A DNA stretch of 64,000 nucleotides from contig NZ_CM001792.1 of assembly GCF_000340475.1 (NCBI RefSeq), forward strand, positions 1,074,144 through 1,138,143, read 5' to 3'. Position 1 is the stretch's first letter; each line of letters opens with the position of its first letter. Of the stretch, positions 45,148 to 55,907 are shown in pieces. The stretch comes from Oceanobacillus kimchii X50. GTDB taxonomy: Bacteria; Bacillota; Bacilli; Bacillales; Amphibacillaceae. The notes under the pieces are model-generated. The model made no database searches, had not been told where the DNA came from, and was given only the letters and a program-made list of their open reading frames with translations. Made by a program: the position numbers and the translations under genes.

Positions 45148-46851
45148 ATGGAACAACTACAAGAGAAATTAACTCAGATAGATCGAAGAGGATATAAAAG
45201 TTATAAACAAATACAGGGAATGTATACACATCCATCGTTCAAACTCTATATTGACTATGTCCAAGGAGACCCATTTGCAAGTCCATCAAAAATTAGGTTA
45301 ATAGTTGATCATAATAAGCGATCGATTGAACCATCATGGTTAGAAACAGAAGAAAGAAAAACTGCAGTAGAAGATACGTTTGCAAGAGTGATCGACCAAG
45401 CAATTAGTGAAAATAAGATTTCAATAAAAGGTTCGGGAAAAAGTGGATTGATTGTTTTCGATGGACCTGGACAAGAAATATTAAAACGGTCAGCAGTTTC
45501 GCTACAAGAACATTTTATAACTATTTGTTTATCGGTTGGTTTACCTGCGCAGGGCAGGTCTATTAACGGAAGACAAGCAATCAAACTCTTTAGCGAGGTA
45601 TTACCGAATCTTTTAAATGAATCCGTATTTAAAGTGAAAAATGAACAAATAGAAAAAGCAATTATTTTAGCTGATCAGCAGTCTCATATTTTGAACGTAA
45701 TGAAAGAAAATAAATGGGTATCTTTTGTTGCTAACGGCTCCATACTGCCACGTAGGAGTGGAGTGAGTAATCTACCACAACAACAAGCCGTACCTTTTCA
45801 GAGTCCAAAAGAAAATGAAGTAGAAATCGACTTACCCCATGGGAAAACAATAAAAGGAATGGCAACCCGCCAGGGAGTTACATTAATAACAGGCGGCGGT
45901 TATCACGGTAAAAGTACATTGTTACAAGCGATTGAGCGAGGGGTATATCGGCATACCGCTGGAGACGGACGAGAATTTGTATTAACCGATCCCACTGCGG
46001 TGAAGATAAGAGCAGAAGATGGAAGAAGAATTTCTGCAGTAGATATATCACCGTTCATTTCAAACTTGCCACATGGTAAAGATACGAGTAATTTCTCCAC
46101 AGATGATGCGAGTGGAAGTACTTCACAAGCGGCAAATGTAATGGAAGCATTGGAAGTGGGAGCAAAGACGTTATTAATTGATGAAGATACAAGTGCAACG
46201 AATTTTATGATTAGGGATATCCGTATGCAAAAGTTAGTTGCTAAAAATAAAGAACCAATAACTCCATTTATTCACCGTATTCGTCAACTAGTCGATGAAT
46301 TAGGAGTATCCGTGATTTTAGTGACGGGTGGATCAGGTGATTACTTTTCTGTTGCGGACAATGTCATTTTGATGGAAGAGTATATTCCAAGACAAGTAAC
46401 TCGTGAGGCCAAAAAAATCATAAGTGAAAATCCGATTGAAAATGAGAAAGTTCCCTCAACTGAATATGGAAAACATACAAAACGTAAGTTATTACAGTCT
46501 TCATTTCCTAAACAAAGTGATAAGAGATTTAAGATCCAAGCAAAAGGTCAATATCAAATTATGTTAGGGAAATCACCTATTCTATTTTCAAATACGGAAC
46601 AACTTATTGATTCCTCACAAACAAGAATGATAGCAGAAATTATACAATATTTGTATCGAACGAATGTTATGGAAAGCCGCTCGTTTACAGATGTTTTGGA
46701 TATTATTGAGAATGAAATGAATAAAGGTTTAGATCAACTTACATTAAATAGAGGAAAACATCCAGGTGATTTGGCAAAACCTCGCCGGTATGAAATTGCG
46801 GCTGTATTAAATCGTATGCGTACTGGCAAGTTTGTACTAAATCATATTTAG
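45148..46851 (+). CDS. ABC-class P-loop ATPase (COG3044-like)
   Basis: 567 residues. Walker A is GGGYHGKSTLLQAI near residue 252, with DDASGSTSQAANVMEAL near 324 in the place of an ABC signature, Walker B TLLIDEDTSATNF near 344 and a VTGGSGDYF switch segment. A long N-terminal domain (1-230) precedes the ATPase, and there is no membrane part. This fits the 'predicted ATPase of the ABC class', whose substrate is not known. ABC ATPases without membrane partners often act on nucleic acids or ribosomes. It is followed 15 bp later by queG. Confidence 0.82.
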   Translation: MEQLQEKLTQIDRRGYKSYKQIQGMYTHPSFKLYIDYVQGDPFASPSKIRLIVDHNKRSIEPSWLETEERKTAVEDTFARVIDQAISENKISIKGSGKSGLIVFDGPGQEILKRSAVSLQEHFITICLSVGLPAQGRSINGRQAIKLFSEVLPNLLNESVFKVKNEQIEKAIILADQQSHILNVMKENKWVSFVANGSILPRRSGVSNLPQQQAVPFQSPKENEVEIDLPHGKTIKGMATRQGVTLITGGGYHGKSTLLQAIERGVYRHTAGDGREFVLTDPTAVKIRAEDGRRISAVDISPFISNLPHGKDTSNFSTDDASGSTSQAANVMEALEVGAKTLLIDEDTSATNFMIRDIRMQKLVAKNKEPITPFIHRIRQLVDELGVSVILVTGGSGDYFSVADNVILMEEYIPRQVTREAKKIISENPIENEKVPSTEYGKHTKRKLLQSSFPKQSDKRFKIQAKGQYQIMLGKSPILFSNTEQLIDSSQTRMIAEIIQYLYRTNVMESRSFTDVLDIIENEMNKGLDQLTLNRGKHPGDLAKPRRYEIAAVLNRMRTGKFVLNHI

Positions 46852-46866
46852 AAAGGAGGGGGCGTC

Positions 46867-48003
46867 TTGCAAGTAGCTCAATTAAAAGAAGATATTCAAT
46901 CTTATGCGAAGGAAATTGGGATTGATAAGATCGGTTTTACGACCGCCGATGTTTTTACAGAATTAAAAGAACGGTTACGCAGACAACAGGAACTACATTA
47001 CCAATCTGGTTTTGAAAAAGGCTCTATAGAAGAAAGGACCGAGCCTAAAAGGTTATTACCAGAAGCAAAATCAATTATCTCTATAGCAGTAGCGTATCCA
47101 CAAAAAATGCATGATGCCCCCAGAAGTACCAAAGAAGAGAGACGTGGTATTTTCGCAAGGGCTTCATGGGGGATTGATTATCATGTAGCCTTACGTGAAC
47201 GTTTAAATAAATTGTCAGAATATATCCAAGCAAAATACCCTGATGCGGTGAACAAAATTATGGTTGATACAGGAGAGCTATCTGATCGAGCAGTTGCAGA
47301 ACGTGCTGGTATAGGATTTAGTGGGAAAAATACGTCGATTATTACTCCTGAGTTTGGTTCATTTGTTTACTTAGGGGAAATGATTACGAATATTCCATTT
47401 ATACCTGATAGTCCAGTGGAAGAAAGCTGTGGAGATTGTACTATCTGTATGGATGCCTGTCCAACAGGAGCATTAGTTGAGGGAGGACAATTAAATGCAC
47501 AAAGATGCATTGCATTTTTAACACAGACCAAAGATTTCTTACCAGATGAGTTCCGTTCAAAAATTGGTAATCGTCTATATGGTTGTGACACTTGTCAACA
47601 AGTATGTCCGTATAATAGAGGCATAGATTCTCATTTTCATCAGGAATTAGAACCTGAACCAGAGTCTGCAAAACCAAAGTTAAAACCAATGCTACATTTG
47701 TCCAATAAAGAGTTTAAAGAGAAATTTGGTTATATGTCTGGATCTTGGCGCGGTAAAAAACCTTTACAACGAAATGCGCTGATTGCAATTGGCCACTACA
47801 AAGATAAAAGTGCAATTGATGATCTGATTAAAGTGATGAATAATGACCCAAGGCCAGTTATACGAGGAACTGCAGCATGGTCATTAGGGAAAATTGGTTC
47901 TCAACAAGCATATGACGCGATTGAAACAGCTATGAAAAAAGAAACTGACAGTCAAGTTCTTTTTGAGATGGAGAAAGGTCTATCTTTTCAAAAGCAAACA
48001 TAA
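46867..48003 (+). CDS. queG: Epoxyqueuosine reductase
   Basis: 378 residues. Last step of queuosine synthesis on tRNA position 34, cobalamin dependent. Two ferredoxin-like [4Fe-4S] motifs are visible: CGDCTICMDACPTGAL near residue 188 and CDTCQQVCPYNRG near 240. Further landmarks are DTGELSDRAVAERAG near 138 and GKNTSII. A C-terminal HEAT/PBS-like repeat (RGTAAWSLGKIGS) is present as in Bacillus QueG. The start is TTG after GGAGGGGG. Confidence 0.95.
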   Translation: MQVAQLKEDIQSYAKEIGIDKIGFTTADVFTELKERLRRQQELHYQSGFEKGSIEERTEPKRLLPEAKSIISIAVAYPQKMHDAPRSTKEERRGIFARASWGIDYHVALRERLNKLSEYIQAKYPDAVNKIMVDTGELSDRAVAERAGIGFSGKNTSIITPEFGSFVYLGEMITNIPFIPDSPVEESCGDCTICMDACPTGALVEGGQLNAQRCIAFLTQTKDFLPDEFRSKIGNRLYGCDTCQQVCPYNRGIDSHFHQELEPEPESAKPKLKPMLHLSNKEFKEKFGYMSGSWRGKKPLQRNALIAIGHYKDKSAIDDLIKVMNNDPRPVIRGTAAWSLGKIGSQQAYDAIETAMKKETDSQVLFEMEKGLSFQKQT

Positions 48004-48192
48004 AGTGAAACTTTATTAGCGAGGATTCGTTCTTCGCTTAAGTAAAGTACAAAAACGGGCATTTACGAAATAGGAATTCGATAAGTCTTACAGGTATGAA
48101 GTAGTAGTTTACTGCCACTTACAAACCGGTTAAATATTTTCTCGTAAAATAGATCCTCTTCACATACATTGTTATGGGAGGGGTGTTTTTTT

Positions 48193-49050
48193 ATGGAAAG
48201 TATAAAAGAATATTGGAGTACGTTGTTCTCAGAAAGGCATTCCGATGATGAGTGGTGGCAAAAGAAACTGGATTTGCTAGAAAAAAGAAATGCAACTATT
48301 GTAAAAATAACCGGTGATGGAAAGGTGACACGAAAACTTCATTATGATGATCGCTCAAACTATGAATATGTGATGCATTTACAATTTTTAATAAAACAAA
48401 ATGAACGATTTATGTTGGAAGAACAAGTATTACCTTTTTCGTATAGTCTCCTAGATAAAACAATAGTCAACCACCACAAACGTGATACTGCTGTTGAAAA
48501 AATCCCAGATGATTATTCACTATGGAATTCAAGTAATAAGTCACAAAGAATTGACACCAGTCGATTTGAATATAATCGTCTTGAGGCTGTGAAATATGCA
48601 GAACGATGGTGGAATAGTTATAATCCGGCTTACAGAACATTTGAAGTAGATTGTACAAACTATATTTCACAATGTTTATATGCTGGTGGGGCACCTACTT
48701 GGGGGGAACCTGTACGAGAGCGAGGATGGTGGTACAGCGGGAATTCTTGGAGTTTCAGTTGGTCGGTTGCACATTCAATGCGTTGGTACTTAAGTGGTTC
48801 TCAAAAAGGATTAAAAGGGAAAGAAGTCGAGAGTCCTGAAGAATTATTTCCTGGTGATGTCATTTGTTATGATTTTGAAGGTGATAATCGTTGGAATCAT
48901 ACAACTATTGTTGTGACAAAAGATGAATATGGGATGCCATTAGTAAATGCACATACGGATAATAGTCGTCATCGGTATTGGTCGTATGAAGACTCGACGG
49001 CATATACACCAGATATTCAGTACAAATTTTTTCGGATTGGTGAAAATTAG
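48193..49050 (+). CDS. Amidase-domain protein (Amidase_6 type)
   Basis: 285 residues, no obvious signal peptide. The C-terminal 150 residues carry AVKYAERWWNSYNPAY, then FEVDCTNYISQCLYAGGAP near 158 and WNHTTIVVTKDEYG near 238, the pattern of a cysteine-type amidase fold (Cys and His). Such domains cut peptidoglycan-like or gamma-glutamyl amide bonds. The ATG at 48193 is eight bases after GGGAGGGG; a TTG eight codons earlier is unlikely. The N-terminal 130 residues are of unknown role. It resembles YhbB-type proteins of Bacillus. Confidence 0.82.
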   Translation: MESIKEYWSTLFSERHSDDEWWQKKLDLLEKRNATIVKITGDGKVTRKLHYDDRSNYEYVMHLQFLIKQNERFMLEEQVLPFSYSLLDKTIVNHHKRDTAVEKIPDDYSLWNSSNKSQRIDTSRFEYNRLEAVKYAERWWNSYNPAYRTFEVDCTNYISQCLYAGGAPTWGEPVRERGWWYSGNSWSFSWSVAHSMRWYLSGSQKGLKGKEVESPEELFPGDVICYDFEGDNRWNHTTIVVTKDEYGMPLVNAHTDNSRHRYWSYEDSTAYTPDIQYKFFRIGEN

Positions 49051-49093
49051 TGTATAATATATAAGGTTACTATAGAAGAAGGAGAAATGAGTT

Positions 49094-49567
49094 TTGAGTG
49101 TGCATGTTGTTTTATTTGAACCAGAAATCCCAGCTAATACGGGAAATATAGGAAGAACATGTCTTGCAACAGGGGTTACACTCCACTTGATCCACCCACT
49201 TGGCTTCTCTACAGATAGTAAAATGGTACGAAGAGCTGGATTGGATTATTGGGAGCATGTAGATGTTCAAGAATATCAATCAATAGAAGAACTTTATGAA
49301 ACATATCCAGATGCAAAATTTTATTATATTGAGAACTTTGGAACCAAACATTATACTGACTTTGATTTTAGTGATTCGAACATAGATCAATTCTTTGTTT
49401 TTGGAAAAGAGTCTACAGGTATACCAAAAGAATTGCTAGTCGGGAAAGAAGATCAATGTCTGCGTATTCATATGAATAATAAAGTTCGTTCCCTTAATTT
49501 ATCAAATACCTCTGCTATTATTATTTATGAAGTATTAAGACAACAAGGATTTCCAAATTTATATTAA
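49094..49567 (+). CDS. trmL: tRNA (cytidine(34)-2'-O)-methyltransferase
   Basis: 157 residues with the SPOUT (SpoU) fold: PEIPANTGNIGRTCLATG at residues 10-27, FVFGKESTGIPKELL near 98 and MNNKVRSLNLSNTSAIIIYEVLRQ near 126, including the deep-knot motifs. It methylates the wobble ribose of tRNA-Leu. The start is a TTG following GAAGGAG. It ends in a strong terminator and is 43 bp from the amidase gene. Confidence 0.93.
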   Translation: MSVHVVLFEPEIPANTGNIGRTCLATGVTLHLIHPLGFSTDSKMVRRAGLDYWEHVDVQEYQSIEELYETYPDAKFYYIENFGTKHYTDFDFSDSNIDQFFVFGKESTGIPKELLVGKEDQCLRIHMNNKVRSLNLSNTSAIIIYEVLRQQGFPNLY

Positions 49568-49573
49568 TAAAAA

Positions 49574-49606
49574 AAACCCTACTTCGTAATGAAGAGGGTT
49601 TTTTTG
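49574..49606 (+). terminator. Terminator of trmL
   Basis: AAACCCTACTTCG and TGAAGAGGGTTT form the stem, followed by TTTTT. Confidence 0.88.
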
Positions 49607-49618
49607 TTCGTAATGAAA

Positions 49619-49819
49619 GAGGTTGGAACAATAGTATTTACTCAAAAATTACTCCGAATGACCGCTTCTTCACTTATCCAGCGGTACTGGTGATCCTAAG
49701 GCTGCTTATACAGCTTGAGTCCCGCCTAGGCCACCTTTCACGGGAAGCTGCGTAAATTTATTGCACTTCTTCCAGCTGTCATCCGCCTTTTGACTAAAAT
49801 TTTGTTATTTCCAACCTCG
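49619..49819. repeat. Dispersed inverted-repeat element, copy D
   Basis: Arms GAGGTTGGAACAATAGTATT and AATTTTGTTATTTCCAACCTC lie at the two ends, with subterminal CCGAATGA and TCATCCGCC. The core (CGCTTCTTCACTTATCCAGC and GAAGCTGCG region) differs from that in copies A, B and E. The element lies between trmL and the small gene on the other strand. Confidence 0.85.
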
Positions 49820-49826
49820 AATAGCA

Positions 49827-49931
49827 TTAATATTGATCTTCTTTTGGTACCCCTGATTTTGCTTCGTATCCTGAAGTGAACATAGAAACAACGAATGTTA
49901 CAATAACTCCCATTAATAGAGCAAGTTTCAT
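49827..49931 (-). CDS. Small membrane protein of unknown function (34 residues)
   Basis: An ATG seven bases after GGGAGGA opens a 34-codon frame: a hydrophobic helix (LALLMGVIVTFVVSMF) and then a polar tail EAKSGVPKEDQY. The single helix, a good ribosome binding site and clean start favour a real gene. Glycine near the end of the helix and the polar tail suggest one helix with the tail outside. I do not recognise the family. It is convergent with trmL and divergent from odhA. Confidence 0.6.
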   Translation of the reverse strand: MKLALLMGVIVTFVVSMFTSGYEAKSGVPKEDQY

Positions 49932-50207
49932 TATTATTTCCTCCCTTGTAGACGTACTATCTAGGCATATTTCTCACTAGTATGCCCTTATTATAACGAA
50001 AAAAATCAAGATTGTGAACTGGGCACTTTGAATGAATGTCGTTATTTCAGAAAAAATAATGTCGATAAATTGTTCAAAAGATTTCCTGAATTGTTGTATC
50101 CTCCGTAAAAATCATGTATATTAGTTGATGAATAGAGAAACGAACTCTATAATGGTTTTGAACCGTTTTCATAACGGATAAGTTAACTTCTAATGGGGGT
50201 ATCAGTC

Positions 50208-53069
50208 GTGGCAGAAAATGCAGAATCTGCAGAAAGATTTTGGGGGCAGTTTCACGGACAAAACACGGGGTATTTGGAACAACAATTTGAGTTGTATAAA
50301 GAAGATCCGGAATTAGTTGAATCTTCTATCAGAACAATATTTGATACACATGGCGCTCCATCTTGGCTTACTTCTACCGAGAATGTAAAATCTGTATCCA
50401 ATACATCTGATTTTGATGTAACCAACTTAACCTCAGCAATCAGACTTGTTGAGGCTATTCGTCGTTATGGACACACAGATGCAGATATATATCCAGTTGG
50501 TGGATATAAGGGTGATCGTTCTAAGATGCTGGATTTATCAACATATAATTTAACAGAACAAGATCTAGAGAAAATTCCTGCATCTTGGATTTGGGAGAAG
50601 CAAGCTCCTGGAGTAGAGACAGCTTTGGATGTAGTAAACCAGTTAAGAAAGTATTATACTGGGACGATTACATTTGAATATGACCATGTTAATAATGATG
50701 AAGAACGTAAATGGTTATTTGATTTAATTGAAGAAGGAAATGCAAGACTAGATCCAAATGATGATGAAAGAAAAGAGATCCTTCAACGTTTAGCTGATGT
50801 GGAAGGGTTTGAAAAGTTTCTTCATAAAACCTTTGTCGGTCAAAAGCGATTTTCCATTGAGGGATTAGAATCAATGGTGCCAATGATCGATCATATCGTT
50901 CAATACGCAAATCAAGATAGCATTGAACATGTCATGATGGGAATGGCACATCGTGGAAGATTATCTGTATTAGCAAATGTTTTGGGTAAACCGTATGATA
51001 AGATTTTTTCTGAGTTTAATTACACGAAAGACAAAGAATTAATGCCATCAGAAGGCTCCAGAGCAATCAATTATGGATGGACTGGAGATGTTAAATATCA
51101 TTATGGTGCAGAAAAAGCAGTTGAATATGGTAATAAAGGCCAAACAAGAATTACTTTAGCACATAATCCATCGCATCTTGAGTTTGTTAATCCCGTAGTA
51201 GAAGGATTTACTCGTGCTGCTCAAGATGATAGAAGTAAAAAAGGATATCCGAAGAAAGATTCCAATAAGGCTGTTGCTGTATTAATTCATGGAGATGCAG
51301 CATTTATTGGTGAGGGCGTCGTTGCAGAAACGCTGAACTTAAGTGGATTACCTGGATATTCTACTGGAGGAACTTTGCATATTATTGCAAATAACTTACT
51401 TGGGTATACGACAGACCGTGAAGATGGTAGATCAACAAGATATGCAAGTGATTTGGCGAAAGGATTTGAAATTCCTGTTATCCGAGTTAATGCGGATGAT
51501 CCTATCTCTTGTATCTCAGCTATCAAAATAGCATATGAGTACCGTCAAAAGTTCAATAAAGATTTTCTAATAGACTTAGTTGGCTATCGTCGCTACGGAC
51601 ATAATGAAATGGATGAACCTCGTACAACGCAGCCAAGTCTTTATCAGCAGATTGATGACCACCCATCTGTTGCTACGTTGTTTGGAAAAGCAATGGAAGA
51701 AAAAGGTATTCTTCAAGAGGGTGGATTTGAAGAAGTAAAAAGTGCTGTTGAGAAAAAACTGACTGACATTTATAAAGGGATGACAGAAAGTGAAATTGGA
51801 GAACCAGAAGCGAAGCTAATGCCACAAGTATTAACCAATGGCCTAGACCAATTTACGACAGCTATTGATTTAGCTACTTTAAAATCGATTAATGAAGAAT
51901 TACTTGAACGTCCGGAAGGCTTTAAAGGCTTCAAGAAGACAGAGCGAATCCTACAGCGCAGAAAAGATTCGTTGGAAGAAGGTAATAAAGCGGATTGGGG
52001 TACAGGTGAAGCTTTAGCTTTTGCGTCCATTTTAAAAGATGGAACACCAATTCGTTTAACAGGCCAGGATACCGAGCGTGGTACATTTGCACACCGTCAT
52101 ATAGTATTACATGATGTAGAAACTGGGGAGAAATACAGTCCCTTACATGGATTATCGGATGTTCATGCATCTTTTGATGTACGTAACAGTCCTTTATCTG
52201 AAGCTGGAGTCTTAGGTTTTGAATATGGGTATAGCGTACAATCACCAAACACACTTGTTATTTGGGAAGCTCAATTTGGTGATTTCGCGAATGCAGGGCA
52301 GGTTATTTTTGACCAATTTATTTCTTCTGCTCGTGCAAAATGGGGCGAGAAATCAAATATGGTTTTACTTCTACCTCATGGTTATGAAGGGCAAGGTCCC
52401 GAACACTCTAGTGCAAGATTAGAACGTTTCTTACAAATGGCAGCTGAAAATAACTGGATAGTAGCAAATGTGACTTCATCTGCACAACTATTTCATATTC
52501 TTAGACGCCAAGCAGCAATGCGAGATCGTGATGAAGCTAGACCATTAGTATTAATGACACCTAAAAGTAGTCTCATTCGTCATCCGCGTATGGCGGCAAC
52601 TGCCGAGGAATTTACAGATAGTGGGTTCCTGCCATTGCGTGATCAACCGGGATTTGAAGTGGATCGAGATAAAGTAACGCGTCTTGTCGTTGGTAGTGGA
52701 AAAATGATGATCGATATAGAAGAAGCGATGGATGATTCAGATGAAACATATGATTGGTTACAAATAAAAAGAGTGGAACAAATTTATCCATTCCCAAAAA
52801 AAGCATTGGAAGAGGAAATAAAGCAGCTTCCAAACTTAAAAGAGATTGTGTGGGTACAAGAGGAGCCGAAAAACATGGGTGCATGGAATTTTGTTGATGA
52901 TTATCTGCGAGAATTATTGAACGGAGATCAGAAACTTAAAGTCATAAGTAGACCAGACCGTTCCGCTCCAGCTGGAGGTATTCCGACTGTACACAAAACG
53001 GCTCAAAATAAAATTATTAAACAAGCATTGAATCAATCTGAAGGAGGAAAGTCCAGTGCAGGAAATTAA
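50208..53069 (+). CDS. odhA: 2-oxoglutarate dehydrogenase E1 component
   Basis: About 953 residues, the length of the Bacillus E1. Thiamine diphosphate enzyme of the citric acid cycle: [14 protein letters not shown] near 250, the [18 protein letters not shown] segment near 365 that binds the cofactor, and the E1 transketolase-like C-terminus with [19 protein letters not shown] near 730. The GTG start has GGGGG eight bases ahead; the upstream in-frame ATG lacks a site. An inverted repeat (AACCGTTTTCATAACGGAT) lies 30 bp before the gene. The rest of the 270-bp gap from the 34-residue gene holds no named site. Confidence 0.94.
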   Translation: MAENAESAERFWGQFHGQNTGYLEQQFELYKEDPELVESSIRTIFDTHGAPSWLTSTENVKSVSNTSDFDVTNLTSAIRLVEAIRRYGHTDADIYPVGGYKGDRSKMLDLSTYNLTEQDLEKIPASWIWEKQAPGVETALDVVNQLRKYYTGTITFEYDHVNNDEERKWLFDLIEEGNARLDPNDDERKEILQRLADVEGFEKFLHKTFVGQKRFSIEGLESMVPMIDHIVQYANQDSIEHVMMGMAHRGRLSVLANVLGKPYDKIFSEFNYTKDKELMPSEGSRAINYGWTGDVKYHYGAEKAVEYGNKGQTRITLAHNPSHLEFVNPVVEGFTRAAQDDRSKKGYPKKDSNKAVAVLIHGDAAFIGEGVVAETLNLSGLPGYSTGGTLHIIANNLLGYTTDREDGRSTRYASDLAKGFEIPVIRVNADDPISCISAIKIAYEYRQKFNKDFLIDLVGYRRYGHNEMDEPRTTQPSLYQQIDDHPSVATLFGKAMEEKGILQEGGFEEVKSAVEKKLTDIYKGMTESEIGEPEAKLMPQVLTNGLDQFTTAIDLATLKSINEELLERPEGFKGFKKTERILQRRKDSLEEGNKADWGTGEALAFASILKDGTPIRLTGQDTERGTFAHRHIVLHDVETGEKYSPLHGLSDVHASFDVRNSPLSEAGVLGFEYGYSVQSPNTLVIWEAQFGDFANAGQVIFDQFISSARAKWGEKSNMVLLLPHGYEGQGPEHSSARLERFLQMAAENNWIVANVTSSAQLFHILRRQAAMRDRDEARPLVLMTPKSSLIRHPRMAATAEEFTDSGFLPLRDQPGFEVDRDKVTRLVVGSGKMMIDIEEAMDDSDETYDWLQIKRVEQIYPFPKKALEEEIKQLPNLKEIVWVQEEPKNMGAWNFVDDYLRELLNGDQKLKVISRPDRSAPAGGIPTVHKTAQNKIIKQALNQSEGGKSSAGN

Positions 53070-54339
53070 AATCCCAGAATTAGCAGAATCCATTACAGAA
53101 GGTACGATAGCAGAATGGCTTGTCAAAAAAGGTGACAAAGTTGAAAAAGGTGACCCAGTAGTAGAATTAGAAACGGATAAAGTAAATGTAGAAGTAAATG
53201 CAGAATTTTCCGGAGTTATCACTGAAATCATTAGTGAAGAAGGTGATGATGTAACTGTTGGAGACACCATAGCTAAACTAGATGAAAATGGTGAAGCTGG
53301 TTCAAGTTCAGATGAATCAGAATCAACGCCTAAAGAAGAGCCTAAACAGGAAGAAAAACAAGAAGAAAAACAAGAAGATAAACAGAAAGCAACTGAAACA
53401 GAATCTTCTAAGGAAGTGGAAACTACATCTGATAATAATGGAGAAGTGATTGCATCTCCTGCAGCTAGAAAACGAGCTCGTGAATTAAATATTGATTTAA
53501 GTAGTGTTCAATCACGAGATCCATTAGGACGTGTACGCACAGAAGATGTAGAAGCGCAAGCACAAGCGAATAAACGATCAACGGATAAGAAGCAAGAGAA
53601 AAAAGAAGCTCCAAAATCGGAGAAAACTGAATTTGATAAACCGGTAGAACGTGTAAAAATGACTCGTCGCCGTCAAACAATCGCAAAAAATCTTGTAGAA
53701 GTACAGCATAATACGGCAATGCTTACTACTTTTAACGAAGTAGATATGACAGCGGTTATGGAATTACGAAAACAACGTAAAGATAAATTCTTAGACAAAA
53801 ATGGCGTTAAGTTAGGATTCATGTCCTTCTTTACAAAAGCGGTTGTAGGGGCTTTAAAGGAATTCCCATTATTAAATGCTGAAATTCAGGGAAATGAATT
53901 AGTCATTAAGAAATTCTATGACATCGGTATTGCTGTCTCCACGGATGATGGACTTGTAGTGCCAGTAGTCAGAGATGCAGACCGTAAAGATTTTGCTGGG
54001 ATTGAGCAAGATATTAACGATTTAGGCACAAAAGCACGAGATAATAAATTGGCGTTAAAAGACTTGCAGGGTGGATCCTTTACAATTACAAATGGTGGGA
54101 CATTTGGTTCAATGATGTCTACACCAATTTTAAATGCCCCTCAAGTAGGTATTTTAGGAATGCACAATATAGTAAAACGTGCAATGGTAATGCCAGATGA
54201 TTCTATTGAAGTTCGTCCAATGATGTATTTAGCTCTATCTTATGATCACCGTATTGTTGATGGTAAGGAAGCTGTGCAATTTCTTGTTCGAATTAAGCAA
54301 ATGTTAGAAGACCCGTATGATCTTTTACTTGAAGGCTAA
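53056..54339 (+). CDS. odhB: Dihydrolipoyllysine-residue succinyltransferase (E2)
   Basis: 427 residues in the classical order: lipoyl domain (1-78) with the lipoyl-Lys in [11 protein letters not shown] near 43, an acidic/Gln-Lys-rich linker (82-125), an E1/E3-binding domain ([18 protein letters not shown] near 134) and the catalytic domain ending [12 protein letters not shown] near 400 with its active His. It transfers the succinyl group to CoA. GGAGGAAAG precedes the GTG start, which overlaps odhA by 14 bases. The E3 subunit is not in the window. Confidence 0.95.
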   Translation: MQEIKIPELAESITEGTIAEWLVKKGDKVEKGDPVVELETDKVNVEVNAEFSGVITEIISEEGDDVTVGDTIAKLDENGEAGSSSDESESTPKEEPKQEEKQEEKQEDKQKATETESSKEVETTSDNNGEVIASPAARKRARELNIDLSSVQSRDPLGRVRTEDVEAQAQANKRSTDKKQEKKEAPKSEKTEFDKPVERVKMTRRRQTIAKNLVEVQHNTAMLTTFNEVDMTAVMELRKQRKDKFLDKNGVKLGFMSFFTKAVVGALKEFPLLNAEIQGNELVIKKFYDIGIAVSTDDGLVVPVVRDADRKDFAGIEQDINDLGTKARDNKLALKDLQGGSFTITNGGTFGSMMSTPILNAPQVGILGMHNIVKRAMVMPDDSIEVRPMMYLALSYDHRIVDGKEAVQFLVRIKQMLEDPYDLLLEG

Positions 54340-54360
54340 AAATAGATACTAGTTAAATAG

Positions 54361-54399
54361 AAAAACAGGGTTTTAGATATGACCCTGTTTTTTTTTTGC
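54361..54399 (+). terminator. Terminator of odhAB
   Basis: AAAACAGGGT pairs with ACCCTGTTTT, then a run of eight or more T. Confidence 0.9.
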
Positions 54400-54539
54400 A
54401 TACTAGACTGTCATACTTTTGATAAATTTTATTATTAAATTCATTAATATTTGTTGAAATTAGTCGGCAGAACGAATATTATAGTACTTGCTGGGTACAT
54501 TATTGACATGATATGAATAAATTCTTTTTAATAAAAGAT

Positions 54540-54555
54540 TATAAAAACGTTATCA
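54540..54555 (+). promoter_or_regulatory. Candidate CcpA cre site upstream of the nucleoside transporter
   Basis: ATAAAAACGTTATCATT agrees with the cre consensus (WTGNAARCGNWWWCAWW) except A for G at the third base. It lies 130 bp ahead of the gene. The rest of this 340-bp gap holds the odhB terminator and AT-rich DNA. Confidence 0.4.
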
Positions 54556-54681
54556 TTTTTGAAAATTAAGAACTTAAAAATGGTAATATATTTTTTAAAT
54601 GTTTAACTTGTCATACGTCATACATGTTGATAGATAGTTATAATGGTATTTATACCTAAAAATGAATAAAGGAGGCTAACC

Positions 54682-55869
54682 GTGAGTATACTTCTCGGTA
54701 TATTAGCAATTATTATTACATTGGGACTTGCCTACCTCATGTCGAATAAGAAGAAAAAGGTAAACTTTAAAGGCATAGGAATAATGTTGGTTCTTCAGTT
54801 ACTAATTACGTGGTTTATGTTTTCAACCACCATTGGTGCTTCTATAATAAATGGTATATCAGCTGTATTTAATAAGTTGATTGAATTTGGTACAGAAGGG
54901 GTGAATTTTGTACTTGGAGGATTCGAAGTTGCGGAAGGTGGAGTATTCTTCTTCAATGTATTATTACTTATTATATTCTTTGCAACATTACTGTCTGTGT
55001 TAACGTATTTAAAAATACTACCGGCTATTATTAAGTATGTTGGAGCAGCAATCTCAAAAGTTACTGGATTACCCCGAATTGAATCATTTAATGGCGTAAA
55101 TAGTATATTTTTTGGGCAATCGGAAGCACTAATCGCAATTCGATCTCAATTCCATCATTTAAATGAAAATCGTCTTTATATTGTCAGTGCTTCAGCGATG
55201 GGGTCAGTATCTGCTTCCATTGTAGGTGCATATATTCAAATATTACCACCTGAATATATATTAGTCGCATTGCCTTTAAACATGTTTAGTGCGTTAATGA
55301 TTGCATCAATTATTGCTCCTGTCGAAGTTCCAAAAGAAGAAGACAAAGTTGATATTACCGACGTAAGTCAGGATAAGAGTATTTTTGAAGCAATGGGAAA
55401 TGGAGCTTTAGAAGGTGGAAAAATTGCATTAATCGTAGCTGCGATGTTAATTGCGTTTATTGCATCTCTAGAGCTTGTAAACTGGTTAATTCAGTTTGTT
55501 TTTGCTGGCGTCACTCTACAACAAATCTTAGGATATATTCTTGCTCCGATTGGAATTTTAATGGGGATAGCACCTAATGAAGTAATTGAGGCAGGATCTA
55601 TTATGGGGACGAAGATTGTTACGAATGAATTTGTAGCAATGACACAATTCCAACCGTTATTAGATGGAATGTCCGAAAAAACAATTGGTATTGTTACCGT
55701 ATTCCTAACAAGTTTTGCTAACTTCTCTTCCATTGGTATCATTGCTGGAACGGTTAAAGGAATTGATAGTAAAAAAGCTGTATCTGTATCTCAATTTGGA
55801 ATGAAGCTTTTATTAGGATCAATACTAGCTTCCATCTTGTCAGCAACTGTTGTGGGATTGTTCTTGTAA
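54682..55869 (+). CDS. Concentrative nucleoside transporter (NupC/CNT family)
   Basis: 395 residues with about nine or ten hydrophobic segments. The CNT signature positions are present: VNSIFFGQSEALIAIRSQ near 138, PLNMFSALMIASIIAP near 195, ANFSSIGIIAGTVKG near 352. These transporters take up nucleosides with protons or sodium. The start is GTG after AAAGGAGG. Which nucleoside (pyrimidine or purine) is not clear from the sequence. A possible cre site upstream suggests carbon catabolite control. Confidence 0.9.
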   Translation: MSILLGILAIIITLGLAYLMSNKKKKVNFKGIGIMLVLQLLITWFMFSTTIGASIINGISAVFNKLIEFGTEGVNFVLGGFEVAEGGVFFFNVLLLIIFFATLLSVLTYLKILPAIIKYVGAAISKVTGLPRIESFNGVNSIFFGQSEALIAIRSQFHHLNENRLYIVSASAMGSVSASIVGAYIQILPPEYILVALPLNMFSALMIASIIAPVEVPKEEDKVDITDVSQDKSIFEAMGNGALEGGKIALIVAAMLIAFIASLELVNWLIQFVFAGVTLQQILGYILAPIGILMGIAPNEVIEAGSIMGTKIVTNEFVAMTQFQPLLDGMSEKTIGIVTVFLTSFANFSSIGIIAGTVKGIDSKKAVSVSQFGMKLLLGSILASILSATVVGLFL

Positions 55870-55907
55870 AAAATCATTTTTATCTTAATACCTTATGATT
55901 AAATTAA

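Noticed and set aside
50168..50185. AACCGTTTTCATAACGGAT as an odhA operator
   Set aside because: It is only a short palindrome with no known consensus that I could match; noted in the odhA entry and not called a site.
51343..52422. Several frames on both strands inside odhA
   Set aside because: All are shadows of odhA, which has full family motifs over its length.
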